NCBI GenBank assembly: GCA_001797815.1
Contig: MGQK01000034.1
Span: 1 to 14,189 of the forward strand
DNA from: Deltaproteobacteria bacterium RBG_13_61_14
GTDB taxonomy: Bacteria; RBG-13-61-14
Length of the DNA: 14,189 bases
Direction: 5' to 3'
Shown: one piece after another, positions 9,001-14,189 of the stretch
How the letters are laid out: every line of letters starts with the position of its first letter
How positions within the stretch are numbered: position 1 is the first letter of the stretch
The notes under the pieces: model-generated
The model's database searches: none
Told to the model about the DNA's origin: nothing
What the model saw: only the letters and a program-made list of their open reading frames with translations
Program-made: the position numbers and the translations under genes

Positions 9001-12000
9001 TTAAAATGCCGAAGACATCCCCAAACCCGCCCGTGGAAAAGTTCACCGGCGAGTTGACCAGGTAAAGGGTGCGCCCTCCCCCCAAACCGATCATCCCCAA
9101 TTGATTATCCGGTCCGGTATAAATCGGCGCTTCCCCGCCGACCAATGCTCCCGCGGGACTGAGCCGCTGACCGTAAATGTCCCAGCAGCTGCCTTCGCCC
9201 GCATCGCAGCTCCCATCGCCGTTGGTGTCGTTGCGGGCATCGGTCCAGATCACCTGGTAGGAGGCTCCGTCAAAAATCGCCAGGGGGAACATCTGTTGGC
9301 CCCCCGCGGTGCTGATCGTGATCGGCCCGCCCACCAAGGAGCCGGCCGGAGAAACCAGTTGACCGAACACGTCCCAGTTTCCGGCGCTCACCTCATCGGT
9401 CCAGAGCACCAGGTAATTGGTCCCGTCAAAGGCCACGGAGAGGGGATTGTCGCTGGGCGCGGGACTGGCGTTGATGCTGAGCTCGGTTCCCAAGGTTCCC
9501 GAGGGACTGACAAAGCGGCCGCGCACCTCGGAGTCGTTGCCATCGTCGGTCCAGACCACAAAGAAATTGGTCCCGTCAAAGGCCACATTGCCCACCCTGG
9601 CAAAATCACCCAGGCCGGTGCTGATCGTGATCTCGCTCCCCACCGAGCCGGCCGGAGATACCAGTCGGCCATAGGCGCGGCTGTCCGAGCCAACGCCGAT
9701 CTCATTGAAGTAAGCTACCAGGTATTGACCGCCGCCGAAAGCTACTCCAGCCAGCCCGTGGTTCGCAGTCAGCGGCGCGATCTCAAAAGAGGCCCCCACC
9801 CAGGAACCCCCCGGGCTGATGAAACGGCCCCAGACGTGGTTGGGTGAAAAGGTGTCCTGCTCCCAGACCACCAAGTAATTGGTGCCGTCAAAGGCCACCA
9901 GAGGCACGCTCCCGGTGCCGCCGGTAGGGATCCGGGAGCCGACCTTGGTGCCGTTAGGCGTAATGAACTGCACAGCGCCATCGCCGAGCGAGATCGTATC
10001 GCCCTCCATCCCGACCAGGAAATTCACGCCATCAAAAGCCGCTGACACCGCCATCTCTTCACCGATGGTGGTGGCAATGGGGAAGAGGCAGGGATCGGTG
10101 GCGCCGGTGTATTCCTGCCAATTGGAAAAGGCGTCGCCGTCGGGGTTATTCGCGGTGTCACTAACCAGGGGATTGACGCAGTGATCGTATTGCCGCTCCC
10201 ACCAGTCATCCATGCCGTCGTCGTCGGTGTCCCAGTAGCAGGGGTCGGTGGAGAGGAATCCGCCGTTGTATTCTTCCAGGTTGGCGAGCCCGTCGCCGTC
10301 GTAATCCGCGCCGGCGTCCATGGTGTCGGCCATCATGCAGCCATACAGAAACTCCCAGGCATCGGGCATGCCGTCGCCGTCGCTGTCGGTGCCGCCGTCA
10401 AACACGCAGGGATCGGTGAGGTTAAAATATTCCTGGAGGTTGGTGAAGGCGTCGCCGTCGGGGTTGAGGTCGCTGTCGGCAACATTCGGACCCACACAGC
10501 CATAACTCACTTCCCAAGCATCATCCATGCCATCGCCGTCGGAATCCGCGTTAAAAGGATTGAAGTGGAAGCCGTCCTCGCACACGAAGGGATAGGAATA
10601 TGAGCAATCATCGTCAGCCCACTCCAGGCCATAATAAATATATAAATTCATGCAATTCTGGTTGCCCATGTAATTGTCAGGCTGTCCATTGGTCGTGCTC
10701 CAATTAGTATAGGTGACCGGAGTGCCGTGATCCCAGACGAAGACACCCTCGATATCTAGGTCATTAAGCCCCATCCAGGTGGTGTCCGTGACCTGGGACC
10801 GGAGATAACCGTCCTCGGCGGCGTCCTCGATTGCAGCCAGATCGCCGCCGTAGCTCCGACAGAAATCGCGGGCGCTGAACCAGTCCGTGGAATTGGAACA
10901 GAACAGGTAATGATGGCCGTTGTAAGTCTGGGCCGAGCAACCCGGAACCGAGGCGCAGCCGTCGCCGGCCCAGCAGGTGAAAGGCGTGGGCGGATAGGCC
11001 AACTCAAAGGCATCGGTCAACCCGTCGCCGTCGGTGTCGGCCAGGCAGGGATTAGTCCCGTTGGTGTATTCCTGGAGGTTAGTGAGAGTATCGGAGTCAT
11101 AGTCCGCGTCCGCGTCCGCAGTGTTGGCCATCATGCAGCCGTAGCTGAGTTCCCAGGAGTCAGGCATCCCGTCGCCGTCGCTGTCATCGGTTACGCCGTT
11201 AAAGACGCAGGGATCGGTAGCGCCCAGGTATTCGTTGTAATTGGAGATGCCATCCCCGTCCGGATCCGCGGTGGAATCTCCGACCAGCGGGTTCACGCAG
11301 GGATAGCCGGCTTCCCAGCCGTCGGGCATGCCGTCGCCGTCGGTGTCCCAGAGGCAGGGGTCGGTCCCTTCTTCGTATTCGCTTTGGTTGATCAGGTTAT
11401 CCGGCTCCCAGTCTTGCCAGTTGTCCGGGGTGGAAGCGCCGAGGCAACCGTAGAGGATTTCCCAGGCATCGGGCATGCCGTCGCCGTCGCTGTCCGGGCC
11501 GGTGATGAAGGCGGCGTTCTGGGAAGAGGAGTAGTCCAGCCAGGGTTCGAGCCAGACGGTGCCGGTCCAATGCTCGGCGCCGAGGGAGAGGTCGAGGTTG
11601 AGGTTCGGCTCGCCGAACACGTCGCCGGCGAAATAGCCGCCATAGACCCGCAGGGTGCTGCCGTCGAGCAGGGCGGCGTGGCCGGTGCGGGGACGGGGGA
11701 AGGAAGTTCCGGTGAAGAGTTGGGACCAGGTCCAGGTCGAGAGGTCCAGGGCGTGAACCGCGGCGAAAGTCAGGCCGCAGAAAGGCCCTTCGCAGTCGCC
11801 CCCGGCGTTGCCGCCGTAAATAATGAAACGGTTGTTCGCGTCCACCGCGGCCGCGGGGAAGAAGCGGCCGGCCGGAATGTCGCCGCTCGTTGCCGGTCGG
11901 CTCCAGGTCAGGGTGGAGAGATTGAGGAGGTAAACGTCGTTGGCGGGCAGGCCGTCGTAGCCGGCGAACAGGACCAGGCGGTTGTTAGCCGCGTCCAGGG

Positions 12001-14189
12001 CTAAGGCCATGCCGACGCGGGGCGTGGGCAGACTGCCCGAGGGTGAAAGGGCGGACCAGGCTTCACTGCCCGGGGTGGAGAGGTCGAGCTGCCAGAGGTC
12101 GTTCTTGAAGCCGCTCAGGTCATAGCCGCCAAAGAGGATCAGGCGGGACCCGATTGGGTCGTAAACCCCGGCGCTATAGCCGCGGGGCGAAGGAGGCGTG
12201 CCGGCAGGACTGAGCTGGCTCCAGGTTTCCGAGCCAAGGGTCAAGGAGAGCGTCCAGCAGGAGTTGGTCGGCTGGCTCTCCTGGCCGTTCAAGAATCCCA
12301 GGCACAGGACCATCCGCTGGTTCGCGGAGTCGTAAACCGCCACGGCGTTGGCCACCGGCGTGGGCGGGGCGCCGGAGGGGAAGAGCTGAATCCAGGCGCC
12401 GGTGTCAAGGTCTTGGGCATAGACATTGGAGGTGGCGGTATTGCCTTCGATCCCGCCGTAAACGATCATGCGGTGGTTAAGCGCGTCGAGGACCGCGACA
12501 TGACCGTAGCGGGCTGGCGGCTGGAAACCGGAGGGCTCGCCGGAAGCCGAGTAAGTCACCACTTCCGCGAAGGCGTCGGTGGCGGCCACGGTGACCGAGC
12601 CGCCTTGCAGGAGCACCGGCTGGGGATTGGCGATGCCGGCCGAGCCGGTGACTCGGGTATAGATTTGCAGGTTGCCGGCGTTGGTTACAAGCTGGCCCAG
12701 GTTGTTGAGTAGCTCGTAGCGGACAAACATGGTATTGCCCACCAGCACGTTGGTTGGATCCAGCACCAGGATGGAATCCAGCCGGGGCAGGCCGAAATTG
12801 ATTCCAGAGGTGGTCGCGCCGGCCAGGACCGTAACCGTGTTGGCCTCCGCGAGAGTGGTAACATCGTCAAAGAACTCCACCTGGAAATTAGTTTCCCAGG
12901 GTATCACCACCACGTGATATCCGGCCGGGTGCAGACTCTGGATGGCGTAATCGCCGTTCAGGTCCGTGACGCCGGACCCGACCAGGCTGCCGTCGGTCGA
13001 GTAAGCAACAACCGCAGCATTGGACACAACCGCGGTGCTGCCGTCCTCCGCCCATACCGAGCCGGCGATCGCGCCCAGGAGAGGCAGGCTGAAGTCAATC
13101 CCGGAGGTGGTGTTCCCGGCCGTCACCGCGACCGGGGTGGCGTCTTTCTGATGGATCGCGTTATTGTAAATCTCGAAGATGCTCTCGGTCAGGGGCCCGC
13201 TACTTCCAGTGATGAGCGCGTAATAGCTGCCGGTGGGCAGGCCCACAATTGCGTATTGGCCCAGGGCATTGGTCTCGCCCTCAAAGTTATCGCCGCCTTG
13301 ACCCACCGGCTGAGCCGATACCCAGACATTGGCCAAGGGCGTGCCGGCGCCCTCCTGGATCACCGTGCCGGTAATGACCCCGCCCAGGTCCAGAGTGAAA
13401 TTGATGCCCGAGACCGAGCTTCCGGCCGCTACGGAAACCGTGTCCGCGTCCGCGAAGTTGAGGACGCTGTCCCAATACTCGGAAAGGTAAATCTGATTCG
13501 CCGGGCCTCCCTCCTGGGTATCGGCATGAACCTTCCAAGCTCCGGGCGGCAGGCCGAGCAACTGGTAGCTGCCGTCGGGCTCGCTCTCGGTATCGGTGTA
13601 ATCGTCCCACTGGGAGGAAGAACCCGCGGGGATAGCCCGCATCCGCACATTGGCCAGGGGGTTGGTTCCGGTCCAGTCGTAAACGTAGCCGGAGATGATC
13701 CCGCCCGGGTCCAGGGTGAAGTTGATTCCCGAGGTCACGGTGGAGGCGCTGACCACCACCGGGTCCGCGTCTCCCTCGTAGTAGGCGCTGTCGTAATACT
13801 CCTGGATCAGGCCCGTGCCCCAGGGCCGCGCCTGAACGTGGAAGCTCCCCATCGGCACCCCGTCAATCCGATAAAAGCCGCTGCCGTCGCTATTCCTGGA
13901 GATAAAGCCATTCCACTCATCAAAGCCTTCCCAATACCGGACTTCCACCTCCACGTTGGGGATGGGGGTGATCCCGTCGGCCTGGTAAACATAGCCGGAG
14001 ATGGCGCCGCCCGGGTCCAGGGTGAAGTCAATGCCGGTCACCGCGTCAGGCGGGGTCACATGCACCGTGGTCCGATCATCTTCGTCCAGAACCCCGTTAT
14101 ACCATTCCGTGGCATAGCCAAAAGGCGGAAAGACTCTGATGTAGTAATCGCGCTCGGCCAGGCCGCATGTGACCCCGCCTGACGCGGTG
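1..14189 (-). CDS. Giant modular secreted protein with C13 peptidase, C-type lectin, propeller and TSP3 modules (partial, open at both ends)
   Basis: A single minus-strand frame runs through the window: complete codons occupy 14188 down to 2, giving 4,729 residues without a stop. The coding assignment rests on content: dozens of DxDxDG calcium loops, kelch repeats, a full C-type lectin signature, two sets of seven propeller repeats, a His/Cys peptidase dyad and a PPC domain all lie in this one frame. No start or stop is visible, so signal peptide and anchor are unknown. Many cysteine pairs, calcium loops and the near absence of hydrophobic membrane-like stretches fit an extracytoplasmic protein. 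The dockerin-like motif at the low-coordinate edge suggests that the C-terminus is close, while the N-terminus may be far away because the window opens inside a repeat module. The overall role is inferred as an adhesin or scaffold with one peptidase domain. I recognise no named gene. Confidence 0.95.
2..103 (-). other. Dockerin-like calcium motif at the C-terminal edge (partial)
   Basis: Residues 4696-4729. FGDGDGN followed by PDLNRINLILNG is one half of a type I dockerin-like pair (an Asp-rich loop, then a DLxxIxxxLxG helix). A second half would be expected just past the low-coordinate edge. In bacteria without cellulosomes such pairs often sit at the extreme C-terminus of large secreted proteins. 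Confidence 0.7.
131..520 (-). repeat. TSP3 calcium-binding repeat block F
   Basis: Residues 4557-4686. Loops DADGDGLPD, DYDSDGLNN, DTDNDTLTD, DTDSDLMPD and DGDTDGLAN, with cysteine pairs YAC / THPC and KAC / SDPC. Several loops have lost the Gly at position six. A proline/glycine-rich linker (KPRQGWPGGG) follows. Confidence 0.88.
521..679 (-). other. MopE-type Cys/Asp-rich metal-binding motif
   Basis: Residues 4504-4556. The order DTDGDSYG, C-x5-DCDDDN, VYPGAPEICDGQDNQC and VDEGC is the repeat of the putative metal-binding motif named after the secreted copper protein MopE of Methylococcus (Pfam Cu-binding_MopE). Only one copy is present. The Asp-rich parts more likely hold calcium; copper binding is not shown by the sequence. 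Confidence 0.85.
680..907 (-). repeat. TSP3 calcium-binding repeat block E
   Basis: Residues 4428-4503. Loops DPDGDGLTN, DTDNDGMDD and DPDSDGLSN, with a YAC / TDPC cysteine pair, lead straight into the MopE-type motif. Confidence 0.88.
908..1417 (-). repeat. Two C-terminal CarboxypepD_reg-like modules
   Basis: Module 1 is at 1417-1160 (86 residues) and module 2 at 1159-908 (84). They start GGIVSGYIRD and TGILEGYVRDA and contain SEGGYYMISNVKLGTY and QVDGFYSMRLATG, the DGxYxxxxxxxGxY turn of the family. They are shorter than the N-terminal modules and lack the SGINF closing strand, so they belong to a separate branch rather than to a copied part of the first array. Module 1 has two cysteines. 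Confidence 0.78.
1418..1783 (-). other. Bacterial pre-peptidase C-terminal (PPC) domain
   Basis: Residues 4136-4257. It has the full PPC signature: DAYEPDDS at the start, then QLHNFHVAGDQDWVKF, a GEPYNI strand, SDTYMELYRLDG, LIDSNDDYLGRDSRI and ATYYVMVR, ending YTLRVD. PPC domains are beta-sandwich accessory domains of secreted peptidases, often removed or used for targeting and binding. Its position two domains after the C13 domain fits that habit. Confidence 0.92.
1784..2146 (-). other. Ig-like companion domain after the peptidase
   Basis: Residues 4015-4135. It begins with PDVTASPPAQVVFGHTVEIW and ends GDYMVNIYAKDINDNISKPG. Strands and the (Y)MVxIYAxDxxxNxSxP ending are those of the beta-sandwich that usually follows C13 domains in bacterial multidomain proteins. 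A DPDQDG turn near 1940 could hold calcium. Confidence 0.65.
2465..2467 (-). other. Predicted catalytic Cys of the C13 domain
   Basis: The GCA on the plus strand is TGC (Cys) in VIYDACYSG. A hydrophobic strand followed by DAC-x-SG is the second half of the clan CD dyad. It lies 46 residues after the His. Confidence 0.87.
2603..2605 (-). other. Predicted catalytic His of the C13 domain
   Basis: The GTG on the plus strand is CAC (His) in the sequence LLDHGGNN. A hydrophobic strand followed by (D/S)HG is the first half of the clan CD dyad. Confidence 0.85.
2948..3208 (-). other. Ig-like domain immediately before the peptidase
   Basis: Residues 3661-3747. It starts KAKFQIRPS, contains APGDFQQFRAVGGNC and CYTWYA, and ends GEFNISVMDSVS-KITI just before the first peptidase strand. 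An Ig-like or Big_2-like sandwich commonly precedes C13-type domains in large bacterial proteins. The fold is inferred from the strand pattern. Confidence 0.55.
3209..3454 (-). other. PKD-like Ig domain
   Basis: Residues 3579-3660. FNATGC, CTWTFTGG, LTYTPGAEPGDYLVTATDSRG: the xxWxFxGG turn followed by a GxYxVTxTDxxG strand is the usual PKD-type arrangement. Two cysteines flank a PGFVPGT loop. It has a spacer role next to the peptidase. Confidence 0.6.
3455..3799 (-). other. Ig-like (Big/cadherin-like) domain
   Basis: Residues 3464-3578. Recognised from DIRATIYDAGSGV, VFLDGATLVP, GDTIEIVLTLNG, and the final GDHNLRVWAQDYAGNPP strand; the (V/L)xAxDxAGN ending is typical of bacterial Ig-like and cadherin-like domains. 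No cysteines. Confidence 0.68.
3800..4120 (-). other. Fibronectin type III-like domain
   Basis: Residues 3357-3463. The segment PLVVTDSGTYLTTGDTITATW followed by DPDSGVTYQYAVG and a late ESAMVYVSVRALN strand matches the FN3 order (a Trp-containing B strand, a Tyr in strand C, a YxxxVRAxN strand F). One CxxxxC pair (YTCAAGTC) sits between strands. It has a structural or spacer role. Confidence 0.65.
4121..4702 (-). repeat. Two tandem Ig/FN3-like domains starting with SSCASPD
   Basis: Repeat 1 is at 4702-4409 (98 residues) and repeat 2 at 4408-4121 (96). Both start (T/S)SSCASPD, then P(I/F)PV-(T/S)-(V/F)-TC, a LWYRYNGG or LFVSWNGS strand, a glycine-rich turn and a (G)xYxFYTxA strand, and end with PDDST or PPDST. 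This resembles the Ig-like domain common in bacterial proteins, with a wykynGgxWt strand and an xYyFYtxaxDxaGN segment. The two cysteines of each are placed to form one disulfide. Confidence 0.72.
4703..5866 (-). repeat. Long TSP3 calcium-binding repeat block D (about 16 loops)
   Basis: Residues 2775-3162, the largest TSP3 block. I count sixteen DxDxDG-type loops, in both the long paired form (loop, YxC, loop, QEY, NPC) and a short form with one loop and a xxNP turn (for example NFYFTNP, FVSLTNP). Loops include DTDGDGTPD, DSDADGLTD, DTDGDGLQD, DKDNDGVVD and DSDGDGRND. One long unit at 5683-5576 has lost both cysteines. It separates the adhesive front part of the protein from the Ig/peptidase part and would form a long rod. 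Confidence 0.92.
5867..6154 (-). other. Big_2-like Ig domain
   Basis: Residues 2679-2774. After a last NDD strand comes VDIQPAGPLTRETGQTEDF, then SAVWSDGCTSSE and a GxYTAG segment. This is the order seen in Big_2 domains (xxxxPxxxxxxxGxTxxFxxxxxxSDGxxxD). Four cysteines are present, including those in the DFSC, GC and QC contexts. It is the clearest evidence that the four preceding cysteine-rich repeats are also of this general fold. Confidence 0.65.
6155..7156 (-). repeat. Four tandem cysteine-rich Big-like repeats (81-85 residues, A-B-B-A order)
   Basis: Repeat 1 is at 7156-6902 (85 residues), repeat 2 at 6901-6659 (81), repeat 3 at 6658-6410 (83) and repeat 4 at 6409-6155 (85). Each has six cysteines, a Y-Q-(V/L)-YK(T/S)WSDxCTE(N/S)L segment, GDC, ITG, CGADPAG(S/T)C and a closing strand ending in NDD. 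The WSDGCTE stretch resembles the (Y/W)SDGST strand of bacterial Ig-like group 2 (Big_2) domains with cysteines added. Repeats 1 and 4 are almost identical in DNA, while 2 and 3 resemble each other more. The cysteine count suggests three disulfides per module. The role is presumably structural or adhesive. Confidence 0.82.
7157..7441 (-). other. Cysteine-containing Ig-like domain preceding the tandem repeats
   Basis: Residues 2250-2344. It has short beta strands (ISIVIDQ, GGTITITATC), a DDDC and an LICS segment, and ends with SVTVINDD, the same strand that closes each of the four repeats that follow. It is probably a divergent founder or capping member of that array. The family is not recognised with confidence. 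Confidence 0.5.
7442..7750 (-). repeat. TSP3 calcium-binding repeat block C
   Basis: Residues 2147-2249. Two long units: DIDGDGMDN / DYDSDNLVN with YPC and TNPC, then DTDYDGMDD / NPDSDGFTN with YSAC and TDPC. It starts directly at the last strand of propeller II and leads into a cysteine-containing Ig-like segment. Confidence 0.88.
7751..8818 (-). repeat. Seven-repeat beta-propeller II (WTGSEYG family, 153-base period)
   Basis: Residues 1791-2146. Seven copies of WTG(S/T)E(Y/F)G followed by xxWxDxRxGxxxxYFxR and then GxKxGxDxxI. The Trp codons start at 8747, 8594, 8435, 8282, 8129, 7976 and 7823, giving spacings of 153, 159, 153, 153, 153 and 153 bases (51 or 53 residues). The segment begins with the final strand of the unit (KLGSDLRITN) and ends with EIYFARLG, so it is permuted in the way needed for velcro closure of a seven-bladed ring. 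Units are far more alike than those of propeller I, which implies more recent internal duplication or homogenisation. No enzyme signature is visible. The Pfam family is not certain. Confidence 0.85.
8819..8983 (-). repeat. TSP3 spacer unit between the two seven-repeat propellers
   Basis: Residues 1736-1790, one complete long unit: DSDGDGLPD loop, YGC, a degenerate DYDFDGQSN loop, QEY and TDPC, followed by NAETCPNP. It works as a single rigid spacer of about 55 residues between two closed propellers. Confidence 0.88.
8984..10078 (-). repeat. Seven-repeat beta-propeller I (VAFDGTNYLVVW family)
   Basis: Residues 1371-1735. Seven repeats of roughly 50 residues share the pattern (A/G)FDGxxYLVxW-(T/D), then a strand ending (V/I)xGxxxSPxG, then xxGxxxxI. 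The anchor Phe codons start at 10034, 9890, 9737, 9578, 9428 and 9272, and the seventh unit has Leu at 9083. The segment begins with the last strand of the repeat (IATTIG) and ends after the VFGILIAP strand, so the first strand can complete the seventh blade: a closed velcro ring. Blade six carries an inserted DTNGDGSCDAGEGSC loop that resembles an EF-hand with two cysteines. No catalytic residues are recognisable; a binding role is likely. Confidence 0.8.
10079..10561 (-). repeat. Bacterial TSP3 calcium-binding repeat block B
   Basis: Residues 1210-1370. Three long units, each with two DxDxDG-like loops (for example DSDGDGMDD followed by NPDGDAFTN), the QEY/EEY segment and the paired cysteines (YGC or YDHC, then TDPC). 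The block links the lectin domain to the first seven-repeat propeller. Two second loops start with Asn rather than Asp, which still offers an oxygen ligand. Confidence 0.9.
10577..10939 (-). other. C-type lectin-like domain (long form)
   Basis: Residues 1084-1204, 121 residues, the usual length for the fold. In order: Cys at 10937 and 10898 (the extra N-terminal pair of long-form domains), WFSARDFC ending at 10859, GGDLAAIED, WMGLND (Trp at 10775), FVWDHG, YTNW, QPDN (10682-10673), Cys at 10652, W-A-D at 10619-10613, Cys at 10604 and PFVCE ending at 10577. The six cysteines match the three canonical disulfides. QPD is the galactose-type version of the sugar-binding tripeptide. The usual WND motif is WAD here, so one calcium ligand is missing and sugar binding may be weakened or replaced by protein binding. 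TSP3 blocks lie on both sides. The fold is certain; the ligand is unknown. Confidence 0.93.
10994..11500 (-). repeat. Bacterial TSP3 calcium-binding repeat block A
   Basis: Residues 897-1065. Three long units alternate a DSDGDGMPDxWE loop with a DxDxDxxxN-QEY loop, followed by the first loop of a further unit. Long units carry a Tyr-x-Cys after the first loop and a (T/D/N)PC after the second. One second loop (WEPDNLIN) has lost most acidic ligands. Each intact loop should hold one calcium through its Asp side chains, making a stiff rod when calcium is present. The block joins the kelch propeller to the C-type lectin domain. Confidence 0.9.
11561..12520 (-). repeat. Kelch-repeat beta-propeller, six units
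   Basis: Residues 557-876. Six units of about 45-60 residues follow the kelch pattern: PxxR near the start, a xxxD strand, then (R)x(h)(h)(h)(Y/F)GG, and a W or Y-x-L-D-L strand ending in TWSQL-like sequence. The diglycine is VYGG at 12452-12463, FGGY at 12122-12133 and VYGGY near 11633-11647; the second unit reads LCLGF and the fourth FAGY, so both are degenerate. The fifth unit has an inserted loop with two cysteines (GGDCEGPFCG). Kelch propellers bind proteins or glycans; extracellular bacterial ones are usually binding modules. The ligand cannot be told. A six-bladed fold is the simplest reading, although linker sequence could add a seventh blade. Confidence 0.85.
12521..12784 (-). other. 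Beta-rich linker domain, family not recognised
   Basis: Residues 469-556. It follows the last SGINF anchor and starts with a PRLDSILVLDP stretch, then alternates short hydrophobic strands with polar turns before the first kelch repeat. It may be an invasin- or Ig-like sandwich, or its last part may supply an outer strand of the following kelch propeller. There are no cysteines or calcium loops in it. The fold is inferred only from the residue pattern. Confidence 0.45.
12785..14189 (-). repeat. N-terminal array of CarboxypepD_reg-like beta-sandwich modules (one partial, four complete)
   Basis: Residues 1-468. Each module opens with a GGxIxGxV strand and closes with an AD-x-V-x-V-x-AG stretch followed by SGI(N/D)F. 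The closing Phe codons begin at 14024, 13718, 13397, 13091 and 12794, so the modules measure 102, 107, 102 and 99 residues; the first is cut by the window edge. Inside each, a DGxYxLxGLPxG-like turn and a following Tyr/Asp-rich stretch (EYYD, EYWD) are visible. This is the pattern of carboxypeptidase regulatory-like (transthyretin-fold) domains, common as stalk modules in bacterial surface proteins. They have no catalytic role. The array probably continues beyond 14189. Confidence 0.82.

Noticed and set aside
182-14182. Long plus-strand open frames, such as 182-1219, 1475-3118, 3215-5245, 5672-6595, 7439-8332, 10910-12004 and 12914-14182
   Set aside because: They lie codon-for-codon opposite the real frame. 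A stop there needs a TTA, CTA or TCA codon in the sense gene, and those are rare in GC-rich Leu/Ser usage. Their products are low-complexity Val/Gly/Ala/His-rich strings with no domain, mirroring the Asp/Gly/Asn codons of the sense strand.
1-14189. Promoters, terminators, RNA genes or mobile elements
   Set aside because: The whole window is coding in one frame. GC-rich inverted stretches are codon repeats for Asp/Gly motifs, and no transposase or RNA signature is visible.

Overview
The whole window is one uninterrupted reading frame on the minus strand. Reading from 14188 down to 2 gives 4,729 sense codons with no stop, and the frame is open at both ends. I stepped through it codon by codon and found no in-frame TAA, TAG or TGA and no frameshift. 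There is no intergenic space, so I see no promoter, terminator, RNA gene, CRISPR array or insertion sequence. Residue numbers below count from the first complete codon at 14188; the true N-terminus lies beyond 14189.

The product is a giant, modular, surely exported bacterial protein. In protein order it has: carboxypeptidase-regulatory-like (CarboxypepD_reg) beta-sandwich modules (14189-12785); a beta-rich linker; a six-unit kelch propeller (12520-11561); a block of bacterial thrombospondin type 3 (TSP3) calcium repeats (11500-10994); a complete C-type lectin domain (10939-10577); more TSP3; a seven-repeat propeller (10078-8984); TSP3; a second seven-repeat propeller of a different family with a near-constant 153-base period (8818-7751); TSP3; an Ig-like segment and four cysteine-rich tandem repeats (7441-6155) with a Big_2-like domain; a long TSP3 block (5866-4703); six Ig/FN3/PKD-like domains (4702-2948); a legumain-like C13 cysteine peptidase domain with intact His and Cys (2947-2147); an Ig-like companion; a pre-peptidase C-terminal (PPC) domain (1783-1418); two more CarboxypepD_reg modules; TSP3 flanking a MopE-type cysteine/aspartate motif (679-521); and a dockerin-like calcium motif at the window edge (103-2). 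That last motif suggests that the C-terminus is near.

TSP3 blocks recur between the folded modules, as calcium-stiffened, probably disulfide-pinned spacers. The propellers, lectin and Ig modules look like binding surfaces; the C13 domain is the only recognisable enzyme. A surface or secreted adhesin or scaffold with a processing or transpeptidase-like activity is a reasonable inference, but no substrate can be read from the sequence.

The DNA is GC-rich. Such mosaics of C13, PPC, TSP3, MopE and dockerin-like motifs are typical of large environmental bacteria (deltaproteobacterial-type lineages, Planctomycetota and uncultured candidate phyla). I cannot place it more precisely.
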